Notes: generated by a model not told the origin, from the letters alone. Counted from the stretch's first letter, positions 38,199-48,239 are shown. The stretch is DNA of 64,000 bases from Lachancea thermotolerans CBS 6340 (GCF_000142805.1 NC_013084.1:62001-126000); one strand, 5' to 3'. Numbers and translations are program-made.

Positions 38199-39914
38199 TC
38201 AAGAGCTTCCGAAGAGGCCGTCAATCGCATTGTAGTTAATCTTCTTTGAAAAACTTGACTTTTGAATCATGTTCTTCACATTGTCAGCTGTCGTAAAGTC
38301 ACCAGTATCCTCTGCCAGTTTGAGTGCAGCATGGAGACCTGAATCGTCTTTGATGTCTGCAAGTACGCCATCTGCGTCCGATGCTGCCTTCCGCTTACGG
38401 CGTGGCCCGCCGCGTTTCTTCACGGAAGCATTCCCGGAAGCCATATCCGCCTCCTGTTTGAGTCTCTTAGACTCTTGTTCGAGCAGAAAGTCACCATTTA
38501 TACCAATCCATATGCGTTCCTTTAGTTTTGAGGCTTCTTCGTCCAGAAGTTGAGAGTCCAGCTCCTCATCATCCACATCTTGCAGGTCTTCTGGATCATC
38601 AGCCACTTTAGAAAGCAGTGCAGAAGTTGTAGGAAGCAGATGAAGATTTCTTGGGCGGTGAGGATCTGTCTCTACGGAGTAACCGTCAATAGCGTCCTGG
38701 AAGTGTGATCGACTGTTGGGGTCAACATCAGCATCGGGACGATGCTCCGTGCCGGCCTCGCTATCGGAGCTTACAGCGGCATCCTCACTGTGCCCAGTAG
38801 CCTCGCCGTGGGTTCGTAGTCCATTAGTGCTGCTGCTAATGTTTTCTCTTTGAGTGTTTTTCTCTCTCCTCTGCGAGAATTGCTTGAGATAGTACAAAAC
38901 CTCCCTCGACGATAACTCTTGGGCGCCCAGCACCTGAGATAAGATGGGGTTTCTTGTAAGAGCTTCGTCACTGGTCTCGAACTCGTTCTCTACAATCTTT
39001 TGGCGCAGCCGTTTCTCCTTGGCCCTGTTCCGCTGAAACGAAGGCGGCTGAGCTTCTGATTCTACTGCAGCATCATCCCTAAACTCATTAATGGATAACT
39101 TACCAGATTTGGTGCTTTTGAATTCATTTAATCTTTGTTGCAAAGTCTCCTCAGCAACGTGTGAAACCGCGACAATTTCGGAGTGTGTTCTACGCAGGTT
39201 ATTCATCCTGCAAGCAAGCAGAAGACATGCTCCCGCAATCCCTGCAGGGCGTCTTCCCTCGTACATCCAGTCGCGAGCCATGCGCTGCGCAAGTTTTACA
39301 GCGTCCTTGACTACCTTGATCTTTTTGTCACCGAGATCTAGCTTCTCGGCAAAGTGCTGTATAAACAATGATGGATCTGCCAATGGGAGCTTTGTGATAT
39401 GAAGTGCTTTCACCATTTTTAGGAAAGTAGCACCGATTGAGTAAACCGAGACTTGAAGACGCGATGAGAAGTCTATGAGCATATGGTGTGTTTTCTCTTT
39501 ACGGCACGCAATATAAAGACAAGCTGCGATAACGTTCTGTGATCGCCGGCCTTGAACAAAGTTGTTGGAAAGTGCCAGCGTGTACCACTGAGTGGCAGCA
39601 TCCGTCACATACTCAGGGATGCCTAACGCGTGCGAAACGGCACGTAATTTCCTTCTCGCGTTATTGATGGTTGCCTGCCGTGACTCAAGTGCCGATGAAC
39701 CACCACGAGGTCCAAAAGCTGCGTGTGACTGGCCAGCGCCCACGTAACTACCATGTACCACAGCTGCACCTGAACTCGACTCGCCAAAGGTGACCTCTGA
39801 AACAATAGGATTGTCTTCCGAGACAGTACCACAGTCTTTACACACCAAGTCATTATTAGCATTAGAGATATCTCTCTCGAAGTCAACGCCGCCGCAGACC
39901 TTACACTTGGCCAT
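38199..39914 (-). CDS. BRF1: TFIIIB subunit Brf1
   Basis: Brf1 is the TFIIB-related component of TFIIIB that recruits RNA polymerase III to tRNA and 5S genes. The 571-residue protein (S. cerevisiae 596) opens with a zinc ribbon (CKVCGG at residue 4, CKDCGT at about 26). Two cyclin-fold repeats follow (about 80-265; GRRSQNVIAACLYIACRKEK and GRRPAGIAGACLLLACRMN). The C-terminal half carries the TBP-binding homology regions, with conserved HFQDAIDGYS, ETDPHRPRNLHLLPTT, ERIWIGINGDFL and the closing KINYNAIDGLF. A variable acidic linker separates the halves. It is divergent from CPD1 across 512 bases, as YGR246C is from YGR247W. Confidence 0.97.
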   Translation of the reverse strand: MAKCKVCGGVDFERDISNANNDLVCKDCGTVSEDNPIVSEVTFGESSSGAAVVHGSYVGAGQSHAAFGPRGGSSALESRQATINNARRKLRAVSHALGIPEYVTDAATQWYTLALSNNFVQGRRSQNVIAACLYIACRKEKTHHMLIDFSSRLQVSVYSIGATFLKMVKALHITKLPLADPSLFIQHFAEKLDLGDKKIKVVKDAVKLAQRMARDWMYEGRRPAGIAGACLLLACRMNNLRRTHSEIVAVSHVAEETLQQRLNEFKSTKSGKLSINEFRDDAAVESEAQPPSFQRNRAKEKRLRQKIVENEFETSDEALTRNPILSQVLGAQELSSREVLYYLKQFSQRREKNTQRENISSSTNGLRTHGEATGHSEDAAVSSDSEAGTEHRPDADVDPNSRSHFQDAIDGYSVETDPHRPRNLHLLPTTSALLSKVADDPEDLQDVDDEELDSQLLDEEASKLKERIWIGINGDFLLEQESKRLKQEADMASGNASVKKRGGPRRKRKAASDADGVLADIKDDSGLHAALKLAEDTGDFTTADNVKNMIQKSSFSKKINYNAIDGLFGSS

Positions 39915-40426
39915 CTTGCCTTCTTTATCCGCTTTTACTGATGTGATGAGCTGCCTCCAGTAATCAAAATTTTGTCCGGGAAGTTATATGATGGCCCGAA
40001 ACGGTAAAATCTAAAGAGCTGAACAATGCGGGGAACCAGTGAGAGTAGCAGAAATGAGAAGTGTGCTTAAATAGCTGAAGATGTAGAATGAGAAGCTCTG
40101 TAAGTTCATTGGCCCAAAATATGTCTGGAGCACCATTATAAGACCCCGGAGTATGGTGCGTGACTTCGTGTATAGTTACCACCGGACCATGGTGAGCAGA
40201 TGTAGATTGGGACCTTTCTGAACGCGTGGATACTCTGTCCCTTGCTATTATGTACTCTTGTCACCTGAATCGCACTAGTTTTTACTTGAAACCTGTTTGG
40301 TGTCATTGCTTCCATCTGCATTCTTTTGACATATCGGCCACTGCTGCCAAACTTAATCTCGACGAAAGTCAACATTACTGATCAAGCAGAAAAGCTGCGC
40401 AACTCATACAGGTCAGCTCTGGTAAA
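39915..40426. other. BRF1-CPD1 divergent promoter region
   Basis: 512 bases separating two divergent genes. No named factor site stands out and no additional gene was seen. Confidence 0.4.
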
Positions 40427-41074
40427 ATGGGCATTGCTCTATGGTTCGTACCGCACTCCAATTCGCCAGTGTATGATACTATACAGTCCCTCATTTTGTC
40501 TTTGCAGACTCTGTTCCCTGATGCGCCTGTGTTTGAGCCCCACTTGACCGTTACATCGCAACTCAAATGCGAAAACCTGACTGGGGTGAATCAAATACTC
40601 ACTTCGTGTGTAGCAGCTGTCGGGGCAATCAGAGAGAGCGTCAGGGGGAAGGACGGCGCAATAGTGTCGTTTTCTGGCGTGAGCGTGGGCAAAGGGTACT
40701 TCACTAAAGTGAGGCTGACATGCATCGAGAACAGGTACCTAATGGGGATCGCTCAGGTGATACGAGAGCTCTTCGTAGCAGAAAAGCCCGAAGAGGCAGC
40801 AGAGTGGCTTACGGAGGAATTTCGGCCTCACGTCTCGCTAGTGTATTCCGATATGTACCATGTCAACCAGGCGCTCGAGAGGGTCATCGCACAGAGAATT
40901 GAAGATGCTCTGGACCTGCAACTACACAAGGTGCGCGTAGCTGGAGACCACAACCAGTGCACCTGGCATTTCGATTCCCCCATGACGGGTTGGGGTGTGC
41001 CTGGGGTATTCAAGGTGGTCAGGTGCGAGGGACCCGTTGATGAGTGGGAAGTTCTGGGCAGTGTTGAAGTGTAA
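40427..41074 (+). CDS. CPD1: Cyclic nucleotide phosphodiesterase Cpd1 (2H family)
   Basis: Cpd1 hydrolyses ADP-ribose 1'',2''-cyclic phosphate, a by-product of tRNA splicing, to the 1''-phosphate. The 215-residue protein (S. cerevisiae 239) carries the two catalytic H-x-T/S motifs of the 2H superfamily: HLTV (about residue 39) and HVSL (about residue 136), each in its conserved setting (VFEPHLTVTSQL, EFRPHVSLVYSD). The C-terminus keeps the family's FKVVRCEGPVDEWEVLGSVEV-like ending. It is shorter than the S. cerevisiae protein because of smaller loops, not a truncated end. It marks one end of the segment inverted relative to chromosome VII. Confidence 0.93.
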   Translation: MGIALWFVPHSNSPVYDTIQSLILSLQTLFPDAPVFEPHLTVTSQLKCENLTGVNQILTSCVAAVGAIRESVRGKDGAIVSFSGVSVGKGYFTKVRLTCIENRYLMGIAQVIRELFVAEKPEEAAEWLTEEFRPHVSLVYSDMYHVNQALERVIAQRIEDALDLQLHKVRVAGDHNQCTWHFDSPMTGWGVPGVFKVVRCEGPVDEWEVLGSVEV

Positions 41075-41481
41075 AATTGGGCACCCACTAAACGCTTCGA
41101 CGTACATACGCAGTATAGTTACGACCAAAAATGCTAAGAAGCCGACGTTGCGAGGCTGCAAATTAAGACTTTAGGCGTAGTGTAAAAAATCTGAAGACTC
41201 AAATAAAGAAGTTGCGAACAAATGCCCTGGTTTGTCCATCCCCTTCCCAGCTTTAAGACTGGCGGAACCGCGAGAGAGCCTGCAGTGGTGCCTTTAGCAT
41301 GTCAGTAAAGACTTGGCGCTCAAACGGTTTCCGTCCCGAGTGACTCATATAATCTTACACTGCCACTTACGCTGAACATAGACAGGACGAGAAAGACTTT
41401 TTTTCTAGGGTTCAAGGCCCATCGTCGCACTATTTTTCGCGAATGCACCTTTGCTGAGCGCTGTGACAGGTTGCTTTGCCC
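41075..41481. other. CPD1-UGA3 interval, junction of two synteny blocks
   Basis: 407 bases between the last gene of the YGR/YHR block and the first gene of the YDL/YLR block. No repeat, tRNA or mobile-element remnant was recognised here. Confidence 0.4.
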
Positions 41482-43353
41482 ATGGCCGAGGCTCCGCAGC
41501 CACGAAATAATGCTATCTCTGTGACGGCATGCGCCAAGCGCACACACCGTAAGACAGGATGTGTCCCCTGCAAGATTCGCAAGAAGCGCTGCTCGGAACA
41601 TAAGCCGGTCTGCACTGACTGCCAACGGCTGGGCTTCTACTGCGTGTACCTACCCGAAAAATGTCCAAAGGAGAAAGTTCAGTACTACCGTGAGAAAGTG
41701 GAGAAGCAGCTGCTCGAGAAGAAGACTACGCTGGATAGGCGGAAAGCCAGCGGAGTAGTTCAAGCCGAAGCTCAGAGTAGCAGTATCAATGAGGTGGTGC
41801 CAGAAGAGAGCGGCGGGACATCCGTGTCAAATGATGAAAAAGAGGGACAACACGTCGTGAGCAATGACGGGTTGGACGAAAGCCAGCGACTGCTCGATGT
41901 CACAAATGTAGCAGAGCTATTGGGCGCTGACGGTGGGTCAGACTCGCTCATCCCAGGCCTCCTGTCCTTGTCGGGCTCCCCGTTGTCTCCGCGCACGCTG
42001 GCTTCCACACCTGCACCGTCTCTTTCAGATCCCGTTCTTGCCGAGCTTGACGACACCGCCCTTCATCTATATCAGTACTACCGCGATAGGCTAGCACTCA
42101 TCGTTTCCATCGCGCCATCACAGCAAAACCACTATCGGAAGATCTTCCTGCCAATGGCGCACCAAAACGAGGGCGTCATGTACGGACTGCTGGCTTGGGC
42201 CGCGCGCCATCTTTCGCTCACAGTAGACGAAAATGACACGGCCCTCGATGGCTCGGCAGCACCCTCATCCTTGGTAGCCGGCCCACTCACAGATCCGCGC
42301 TATACGGAGCTTGCCAACAAATATACACTGTTTTCTCTACAGCGGCTGTCTTATCGGAACAGTGGGTTTCTGATGTCTCTTGCACAGATTTTGGTGCTGT
42401 GCGGCGCTGAAATTTGCCAGGGCGACGTGACGCGCTGGCAAACCTTGCTTCAATGCGCTACTAGCATGATTAAGGAACACGCTCCGGATGGTGATATCGG
42501 TGCGCTTCTCGCCAAGAGCGAGCTGGCTAGTTCCCTCGCAGACACGCAGACAACGCGTTGGCTTCTATCCAATTTCGTATACCACGATATCATGGGGTCC
42601 GACCAGACGCATTTCCCAATGTCGCAATATGCACGCGTACTCCAGAACCCAATGAACCCGCTCGAGTCTCCCGTAGATCCTCTGCATGGCGTAAACAGGC
42701 CTGTATTTCAAATATTGGGCCAAGTCAAGAACCTGGCCCGGCAGGTCAAACAGGAGCTGCGACAGGAATTGCAGCGTTCTGGAGACCTCGACGAAAAAGA
42801 CGAAACCCGGGATCCACGTGACTCAGCGTCGCCGACTGCCGCGCCAGCACCTTCCCGCGAGACAATGGCCATTGCACAAGAGCTGCAAGGTGCCCTTTAT
42901 CGCATTTCACCCAGTGAGTCTGACTTGGCTTGGTACGATAATTTCGCAGAGATTGGAAGCGACATTAGGCCTCTTGCAGAGACGTTGTTCTCTGTGTTTC
43001 GCACGGCCGCTCTCATACTGCTCAAGACCGCCGTGTTAAGACAAACCACTGACTCTTATGAGATCCGTTTTCTAGTATCGCAGCTTTCCGACGAGCTTGA
43101 TTGCGTGTTGGGCTCCCAACTCGAGGGTGGACTGTGTTTCCCGCTTTTTATATGCGGTATCAACGCTCATGACCGCGCCCAGCGCATTAGTGTCGAAATC
43201 AAGTTTGCAGATTTCATCAAAAGATACAAATTCCGTAATGTGGAACGTGCTCTTGTTGTTATGCGCCAGCTTTGGGAAAGCGCCGACAACGGAGTCACTC
43301 AAGATTGGTTCGACATTGTGGACAGCGTCGGCTGGGACCTCAATTTTGCATAG
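41482..43353 (+). CDS. UGA3: Zn2Cys6 activator of GABA-utilisation genes, Uga3
   Basis: Uga3 activates UGA1, UGA2 and UGA4 in response to gamma-aminobutyrate. The 623-residue product (S. cerevisiae 528) has a Zn2Cys6 cluster near residues 27-54, with all six cysteines correctly spaced (CVPCKIRKKRC, then C-x2-C and C). Further family-specific blocks include FLPMAHQNEGVMYGLLAWAA, LSLAQILVLCGAEICQGDV, FVYHDIMGSDQTHFP, SQLEGGLCFPLFICGI and the ending WDLNFA. The length excess lies in polar linkers. A TTG two codons upstream is rejected in favour of the ATG at 41482. UGA3 (YDL170W), the UGX2-like gene and SFA1 in this window reproduce the order YDL170-YDL168. Confidence 0.93.
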   Translation: MAEAPQPRNNAISVTACAKRTHRKTGCVPCKIRKKRCSEHKPVCTDCQRLGFYCVYLPEKCPKEKVQYYREKVEKQLLEKKTTLDRRKASGVVQAEAQSSSINEVVPEESGGTSVSNDEKEGQHVVSNDGLDESQRLLDVTNVAELLGADGGSDSLIPGLLSLSGSPLSPRTLASTPAPSLSDPVLAELDDTALHLYQYYRDRLALIVSIAPSQQNHYRKIFLPMAHQNEGVMYGLLAWAARHLSLTVDENDTALDGSAAPSSLVAGPLTDPRYTELANKYTLFSLQRLSYRNSGFLMSLAQILVLCGAEICQGDVTRWQTLLQCATSMIKEHAPDGDIGALLAKSELASSLADTQTTRWLLSNFVYHDIMGSDQTHFPMSQYARVLQNPMNPLESPVDPLHGVNRPVFQILGQVKNLARQVKQELRQELQRSGDLDEKDETRDPRDSASPTAAPAPSRETMAIAQELQGALYRISPSESDLAWYDNFAEIGSDIRPLAETLFSVFRTAALILLKTAVLRQTTDSYEIRFLVSQLSDELDCVLGSQLEGGLCFPLFICGINAHDRAQRISVEIKFADFIKRYKFRNVERALVVMRQLWESADNGVTQDWFDIVDSVGWDLNFA

Positions 43354-43470
43354 TCGCGAAGGGCCGATAGCGCTACGCCCACGCATTTTCCCATTAAAAC
43401 ATTAAATCCGTTATTTAAATATATGGACAGGTTCCTAGTTGTAGATGTGTTTTCTTTCGTATTTCCGCAC

Positions 43471-43998
43471 TTATGACCATGCCTGACGGTGCTGTTCCAA
43501 CCTTTCCATTACGAATGCCATGCCCATCCTGCTGCGCTTCACGTTTTCGTCAAACTTGCTGTGTGACCATTGTTCAATGCGGCTGCGTATCCCGACGTTG
43601 AAGCCACTTGAAAACTTGACTGTGCTTGAAGCCTGGGTCTTGCCCGACTTCTTGTCGAAATTATACGTCGTAAATTCCTCGACTTGGATGATGCGAGTGT
43701 GGTCAAGGTTGCGCGTGTAGGTTCGGAGTACTTGGTTCCTCACGTCCACTTCGGACATTTCGATGATCCATGACTCGGAAATACGGCCAAGAAATGGTTT
43801 GACCCATTGTGGAAGTTTGCCTGTCTTTTTGATGAGACGCGTCGTGCAAAGGTCGCCCGCCGGTGATAGTTCTCTCGACAACGTATCTATCGAGAGGACG
43901 TGAGAAGCATAAGGGTTCGGGTATCGGTTGAAAAATGCCAAAGATACCGTTCTAAAGTCATTATTGAAAGTGTGTGAGTTTTGGTACCAGAGCACCAT
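43471..43998 (-). CDS. UPS1: Mitochondrial phosphatidic acid transfer protein Ups1
   Basis: Ups1 is a PRELI/MSF1-domain protein of the mitochondrial intermembrane space. With Mdm35 it shuttles phosphatidic acid to the inner membrane for cardiolipin synthesis. The 175 residues equal the family length, and the PRELI domain fills the whole protein, with conserved positions such as FFNRYPNPYASHVLSIDT, TTRLIKKTGKLPQW and FSSGFNVGIRSRIEQW. No cleavable presequence is visible, as is normal for Mdm35-dependent import. It is syntenic with YLR193C, beside YLR194C and YLR195C. Confidence 0.94.
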   Translation of the reverse strand: MVLWYQNSHTFNNDFRTVSLAFFNRYPNPYASHVLSIDTLSRELSPAGDLCTTRLIKKTGKLPQWVKPFLGRISESWIIEMSEVDVRNQVLRTYTRNLDHTRIIQVEEFTTYNFDKKSGKTQASSTVKFSSGFNVGIRSRIEQWSHSKFDENVKRSRMGMAFVMERLEQHRQAWS

Positions 43999-44312
43999 CG
44001 CCGGAACTGATTGAGTTGGACTCAGCGATATCTGTTGGAAGCCTTAACAAACTCGGACCCACAGTGCGTAGCCAGGACGCTATGTGCGGTAAAACTCACT
44101 CACTTATCGGCTTCGTCAGTGGATGACTTATTTTTGACAAGTTTTTTTTAAAAGAGCTCACGAGCTCTGATTTCATGAACAGATTTATGGGGAGGTAAGA
44201 AACTAATAGTGGAGGCAGGGCGCTCTTGCCTATCCGTATGCTATATTTATTTAGATGCAGGTTCAAACAGTGTATAATTTATGACGTTTTGAAGGTTGTG
44301 AGGAATTTCCAT
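43999..44312. other. UPS1 upstream region
   Basis: 314 bases. AGAGCTCACGAGCTCT at about 44152-44167 is a perfect 7-base inverted repeat with a two-base loop, preceded by a T7 tract. It could mark the NCW2 3' end or simply be a short palindrome. No gene was seen. Confidence 0.4.
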
Positions 44313-44945
44313 TCACGCCGCTATAGCGCCCAGTGCTAACGCCCCAATGCTCAAAAGCACGTCGATAGAAAGAGGAGCCGCAGCATTGGTAGAATTGGAG
44401 ATGCTGGCAGTGGACGAAGACTTCGTCGAACTTTTCTTTACAGAGGTTAGCACATCTGTAGTAATGGTAGTCACATGAGATCCGGAAGTTATTGTCTCAA
44501 CGATACGACTGGTTGAGACTGTGTCAGAGCTAGCGTCAGAACTGGGGCTAGAGCTGTCGCTCGAGGCTGTAAGCTCGCTAGCGGGGGTCCACCACTTTGT
44601 CACGCTCGGAGTCCACCACACAGTCGACGTTACTGAGCCGCTAGTGAGTACTGTAACAGGTCCTCCGTTGTTAGAAATGGAGGCAGTCGCAGAGGGAGAC
44701 GTTATCTCGCTCGCAAATTGGGATTCCACACTGCCCGCAGTGGTAGATTGGAGCGTTTGAGAAGCGGCAGCTGTCTTGCTGGTCTGCTCTTGAGGAGTAC
44801 TAACGACGTTAGCAGTCTGAACCAATGACTTGCTGGATTCTTTGGATTCGGAGTCCTGATTCGAGCCCATGCCACCGAGCGCACCGCTACTGCCAAAAGC
44901 GGCGCCAGCGGATGCTATAATTGCCAGAAATTTTAGTAATTGCAT
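44313..44945 (-). CDS. NCW2: GPI-anchored cell wall protein, Ncw2-like
   Basis: The 210-residue protein has a clear N-terminal signal peptide (MQLLKFLAIIASAGAAFG), a Ser/Thr-rich middle suited to O-mannosylation, and a C-terminal GPI signal (STNAAAPLSIDVLLSIGALA and a short hydrophobic tail). The central block STVWWTPSVTKWWTPAS is a tryptophan-proline motif. S. cerevisiae Ncw2 (YLR194C, 254 residues) is a GPI-linked structural wall protein induced by wall damage. The name rests on architecture and synteny between UPS1 and NMT1, because such proteins diverge quickly. Confidence 0.85.
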   Translation of the reverse strand: MQLLKFLAIIASAGAAFGSSGALGGMGSNQDSESKESSKSLVQTANVVSTPQEQTSKTAAASQTLQSTTAGSVESQFASEITSPSATASISNNGGPVTVLTSGSVTSTVWWTPSVTKWWTPASELTASSDSSSPSSDASSDTVSTSRIVETITSGSHVTTITTDVLTSVKKSSTKSSSTASISNSTNAAAPLSIDVLLSIGALALGAIAA

Positions 44946-45337
44946 TAATGTGCCTGTTTGATTCTGACTTGTGTTTGCAGGAGCGAGTGTATAGTAGCCT
45001 TTAGCGGCCAGCGATAGAATTCATTCTTACTTATATGAATGAGAGCCATTGCGCTGATCCTCGGATCACAATTTCGGATCGCTGGCCGTCGTGGATTTTT
45101 CATTTCTTGATTAGCACTATAAGGTATCTCGCCAGCCATTTAATTTTCGAAGCGTGATTTCAAGTTGCATGACGAGGCTGAAGGCTAAGCCAAGAAATGT
45201 TCATAGGGAAGGGGCGCTGTAGTATGGTAGTGACCCTTGCTATCAGACACACTCAGAGATACTATTCATTGTCTTGGTAGAAAAGCTTACAGGCTCTGCT
45301 TATATATCTACGTAGTAGTCTTTCATTCTTTAACGAC
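44946..45337. other. NCW2 upstream / NMT1 3' region
   Basis: 392 bases, AT-rich, holding the NCW2 promoter and the NMT1 terminator. No specific element was recognised. Confidence 0.4.
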
Positions 45338-46687
45338 CTAGAGCATTACGACACCGACGTTACTGCGCTTCTCAGCGTCGAAAGAATTGTCTTTCCTCAA
45401 TCCTCCTAAAATTGGGCGCACCCTGTAGTTAAATAGGTAGAAGTTAAGGAAGCCATCGCCTGGACCAAACTTTAGATCATCCAAGAACAAGGAATTGTCC
45501 TGGCAACTCATGGCGTTGAAGACATCCATCTTAAGATCGCGCGCCTTAATGCACACGTCACTGATGAGACGATTTAATCTCTTCTTAAGCTTCAGGCTGC
45601 CTTCAGAATCATACCTATCGCTGTAGTCGAAGTCTGCGTCAGATGCGTAATAGAACAAATACCCTATCCCGAGCTCTTTGTAATGGGGATTGTTCAACAC
45701 AGTGAAGGGCAGAGAGTAAAAGGAGACAAAGTCAGTAATCTTATTGTTGCTTTCGACCACGTAGGAGTACACGACGGACGTGGAGCTCAAAAGCAAATGA
45801 CGAAATTCCTCTTTGGTGAAGACTTGGACCAGGTCAAAACGGGACTGGTACTTTTCTAAGAGGTCGTAGACTTCATCCAAATCCTTTTCTTCTAAGGGTC
45901 TTAAACCAGGAGTATCGATCTCTTTGGGCAAAGTGTACTTTGCGATCATTTGCGTTTTAGAGGCGTTGGCGGGAAGCCCAGTGAAACCGACTTCATAAAG
46001 CTTGGACCAGTTTAGTGGACGGTGTGCGTACCGGCAAGTAGCTGCAGGAGAGGGCAGAACCACACCAGCAGTGTAAAGTGCCTGCCAGATGTCCTGCTTG
46101 TTGACCCTTCTAGTCACCTCCTTAATGAGAATTGGAGTCAGTCTCTTAGACCTCAGCTTCTTGTGGATGCACAGAAAATTGATTTCCACGCTCTTCACTA
46201 GTTTTGTTCTTACACGTAGCGTGGCTGGGACCGCACTAATAAAGGCCACGAGCCTTTTGGACTGGCGTGTGCGCACGCCAACATGCCAGTCTTTTCTCCA
46301 ACCAGGGGGCTTCAGCGACCAGTTGAAGAACTCGCGCGAGTAATTGAAGCGGAAAGTGGCGTCCTGGTCTTCTACGTAGTTCTCATTCAAGAGCACGAAA
46401 ACGTCCTCGAGCTGATGAGGATCGGTGATGTCGACAGTGCACCACTCGAACTCGCTGAGCAATGGGAGTGGTTCGTTGGGGATGTTCTCCGGGCGCTGGG
46501 AACTATTAATAGGGCCCTCGTCTTCGACCTCGTCGTCAAACCGCGGCACTGGCTGGGTTTTCCAGAACTTGTACTCCTCGAACTGCTTACGCTGGGGCTG
46601 TGTGAGCTTAGATGCGTCGTTCTGGGAGAGCGACAGCATCTTTAGAAGCTCTTGCAGCTTCTTTGCCTGGTCGGGATCCTGAGCCAT
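45338..46687 (-). CDS. NMT1: N-myristoyltransferase Nmt1
   Basis: The enzyme transfers myristate from myristoyl-CoA to N-terminal glycines. The 449 residues (S. cerevisiae 455) contain both family signatures, EINFLCIHKKLR (about residue 170) and KFGPGDGFLNFYLFNYR (about 410). The C-terminus ends GVVML, whose free carboxylate is the catalytic base in this family. The N-terminal about 40 residues are less conserved and charged. The start at 46687 is the first ATG. It is syntenic with YLR195C. Its promoter is short, because the hAT relic begins about 90 bases upstream. Confidence 0.96.
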   Translation of the reverse strand: MAQDPDQAKKLQELLKMLSLSQNDASKLTQPQRKQFEEYKFWKTQPVPRFDDEVEDEGPINSSQRPENIPNEPLPLLSEFEWCTVDITDPHQLEDVFVLLNENYVEDQDATFRFNYSREFFNWSLKPPGWRKDWHVGVRTRQSKRLVAFISAVPATLRVRTKLVKSVEINFLCIHKKLRSKRLTPILIKEVTRRVNKQDIWQALYTAGVVLPSPAATCRYAHRPLNWSKLYEVGFTGLPANASKTQMIAKYTLPKEIDTPGLRPLEEKDLDEVYDLLEKYQSRFDLVQVFTKEEFRHLLLSSTSVVYSYVVESNNKITDFVSFYSLPFTVLNNPHYKELGIGYLFYYASDADFDYSDRYDSEGSLKLKKRLNRLISDVCIKARDLKMDVFNAMSCQDNSLFLDDLKFGPGDGFLNFYLFNYRVRPILGGLRKDNSFDAEKRSNVGVVML

Positions 46688-46778
46688 AGGAAAATATGTA
46701 CGTTTGGCGGCAGTGGAGGTGAGTAGGCGTTAATGATGCGTATGACAATTTCATTTGGCACACACAATCATTAAGCAC

Positions 46779-48239
46779 TAGAGACGAGTCCGACGAGCTG
46801 ACTTTTTGATTGCGAATCCAGTAACGTTACACGGAGCCGGATTCGTCGATTCTGGCGAATCACGAATTATGTACGGAGAACCACCGGACAATAATGACGG
46901 TGACGTGGGTTCGTTAGCTACTTCAGGTGTATGTAGATTTGGGGTTAGGTGATTAAATCAACCTTTATTCTTATTATTAGTTCTCAGAACTATCGCTAGA
47001 GTCGTAAGACGGAATTGTTACGATTTGGTCAGGCTGGGATTCTGACCTTATTGTGGAAACTGAGGCGTTTTAGTCAGATTCTTCGTCTTCGCTGATTCAA
47101 GATCCCAATGGGAGGTCTTTGGCTTTATTCATCCTTGAACTCAAGCCAAAGCATCTCATCCGGTTTCGAATTATCATAGTTCACCTCAAGTTTTCGCTTG
47201 CAAGTGAGAATCTATTCTCAACAACTCACTAGCTGATAGAAAAGTATCTCTCAACATCTGCAGTCGAAAGTTTTGTGTGGAGGGTAGATAAGGTCAGCGA
47301 ATAGAGAGCCGGAAAGCGTGACTTGTTACTGAGCCAGTACCCCAAATAATCACTTTCAGTTTCCACAGGCTCGTCTTAATATATTTGCCATTTACTTCTA
47401 ACTGTAGCACTACGCATGGCGACGCTCCTCACACGGGACCTTTCAATGTTCCTGAGTACTTTGAACTTTTTACCTCCGGTATCATGGGAGTTTGTTGCAG
47501 GTGACGTTAGACGCATATGGCTAGAAGAAAGATGTTTTTTCTCCAAAACCCCATGATACAAGGATTGACATATCTGTCAACTGATTGTAAAACTTCTTTT
47601 TGGGATGGCTCATCAAAACTGCTAGTCAATACGCATGTTTTAAGTGTTGGCTGTAGGGTATGTGCAACCCAGAAGCCAGGCTTGGCATACACTATACTCC
47701 TGTATTTGTTAAACTTTGGCCTTGCATTTCACGCAGCTCGTTGATAGGCTTACCTTCGCTTTCTTCAGGAGAGATCCTGGCTTCTTCTTCATCCTCTCTA
47801 GTTCTAACCTGTTGCTCATTGTCTTCTCAATAGAGGGGTAGAATTGAGCCTCAGGTCCTCTTTCTTCAAATAAGGCTTCGTCACCCTCATCCACAAGAGT
47901 TTCAACGGAGCTGAGATCCTCAAGAGGCGTTGTCCTTTCAAAATGTCTGCGTTCTGGAAAGCAACTCTCTATAGTTTATTCTGCGTTTAGCCCGCAGATG
48001 GTACATTACCCTATGATATACCGTCAAGAGTCAAAGCTGTTGGTTGCTAATTGCATGGTTAATTAGAAGTTCGGTGACAGAACACGTAAAGTATTGTAAA
48101 CATAGCGCCTTTAATGAATTAATATCGTCTGGATTCGTAGCAGGATTCGCCGTTTTAAACCATCTTATTTGAGGGGATTCGAATCCAGTAATCATCAAAA
48201 AAGGATCGGATTCGTGACTGGATTCGTGATTCGTCCCCA
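46779..48239 (-). mobile_element. Decayed hAT-superfamily DNA transposon
   Basis: Inverted ends are visible: TAGAGACGAGTC from 46779 and, read inward from the other side, TGGGGACGAATC from 48239. The similarity continues outward through AGCAC on both sides. CGAATCC/GGATTCG motifs crowd the ends (46813, 46839; 48131, 48143, 48175, 48180, 48208, 48220), like the subterminal transposase-binding repeats of hAT elements. On the minus strand at 47268-47363 a readable segment carries the hAT dimerisation signature YWLSNKSRFPALYSL followed by STADVERYFSIS. It then runs into in-frame stops (TAG TGA just after, and another about 15 codons later) but stays recognisable to about 47110. The element is about 1.46 kb, too short for a complete one, so it is internally deleted. 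No matching 8-base target duplication was found. Rover and Roamer hAT families are known from this yeast family. Confidence 0.75.
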
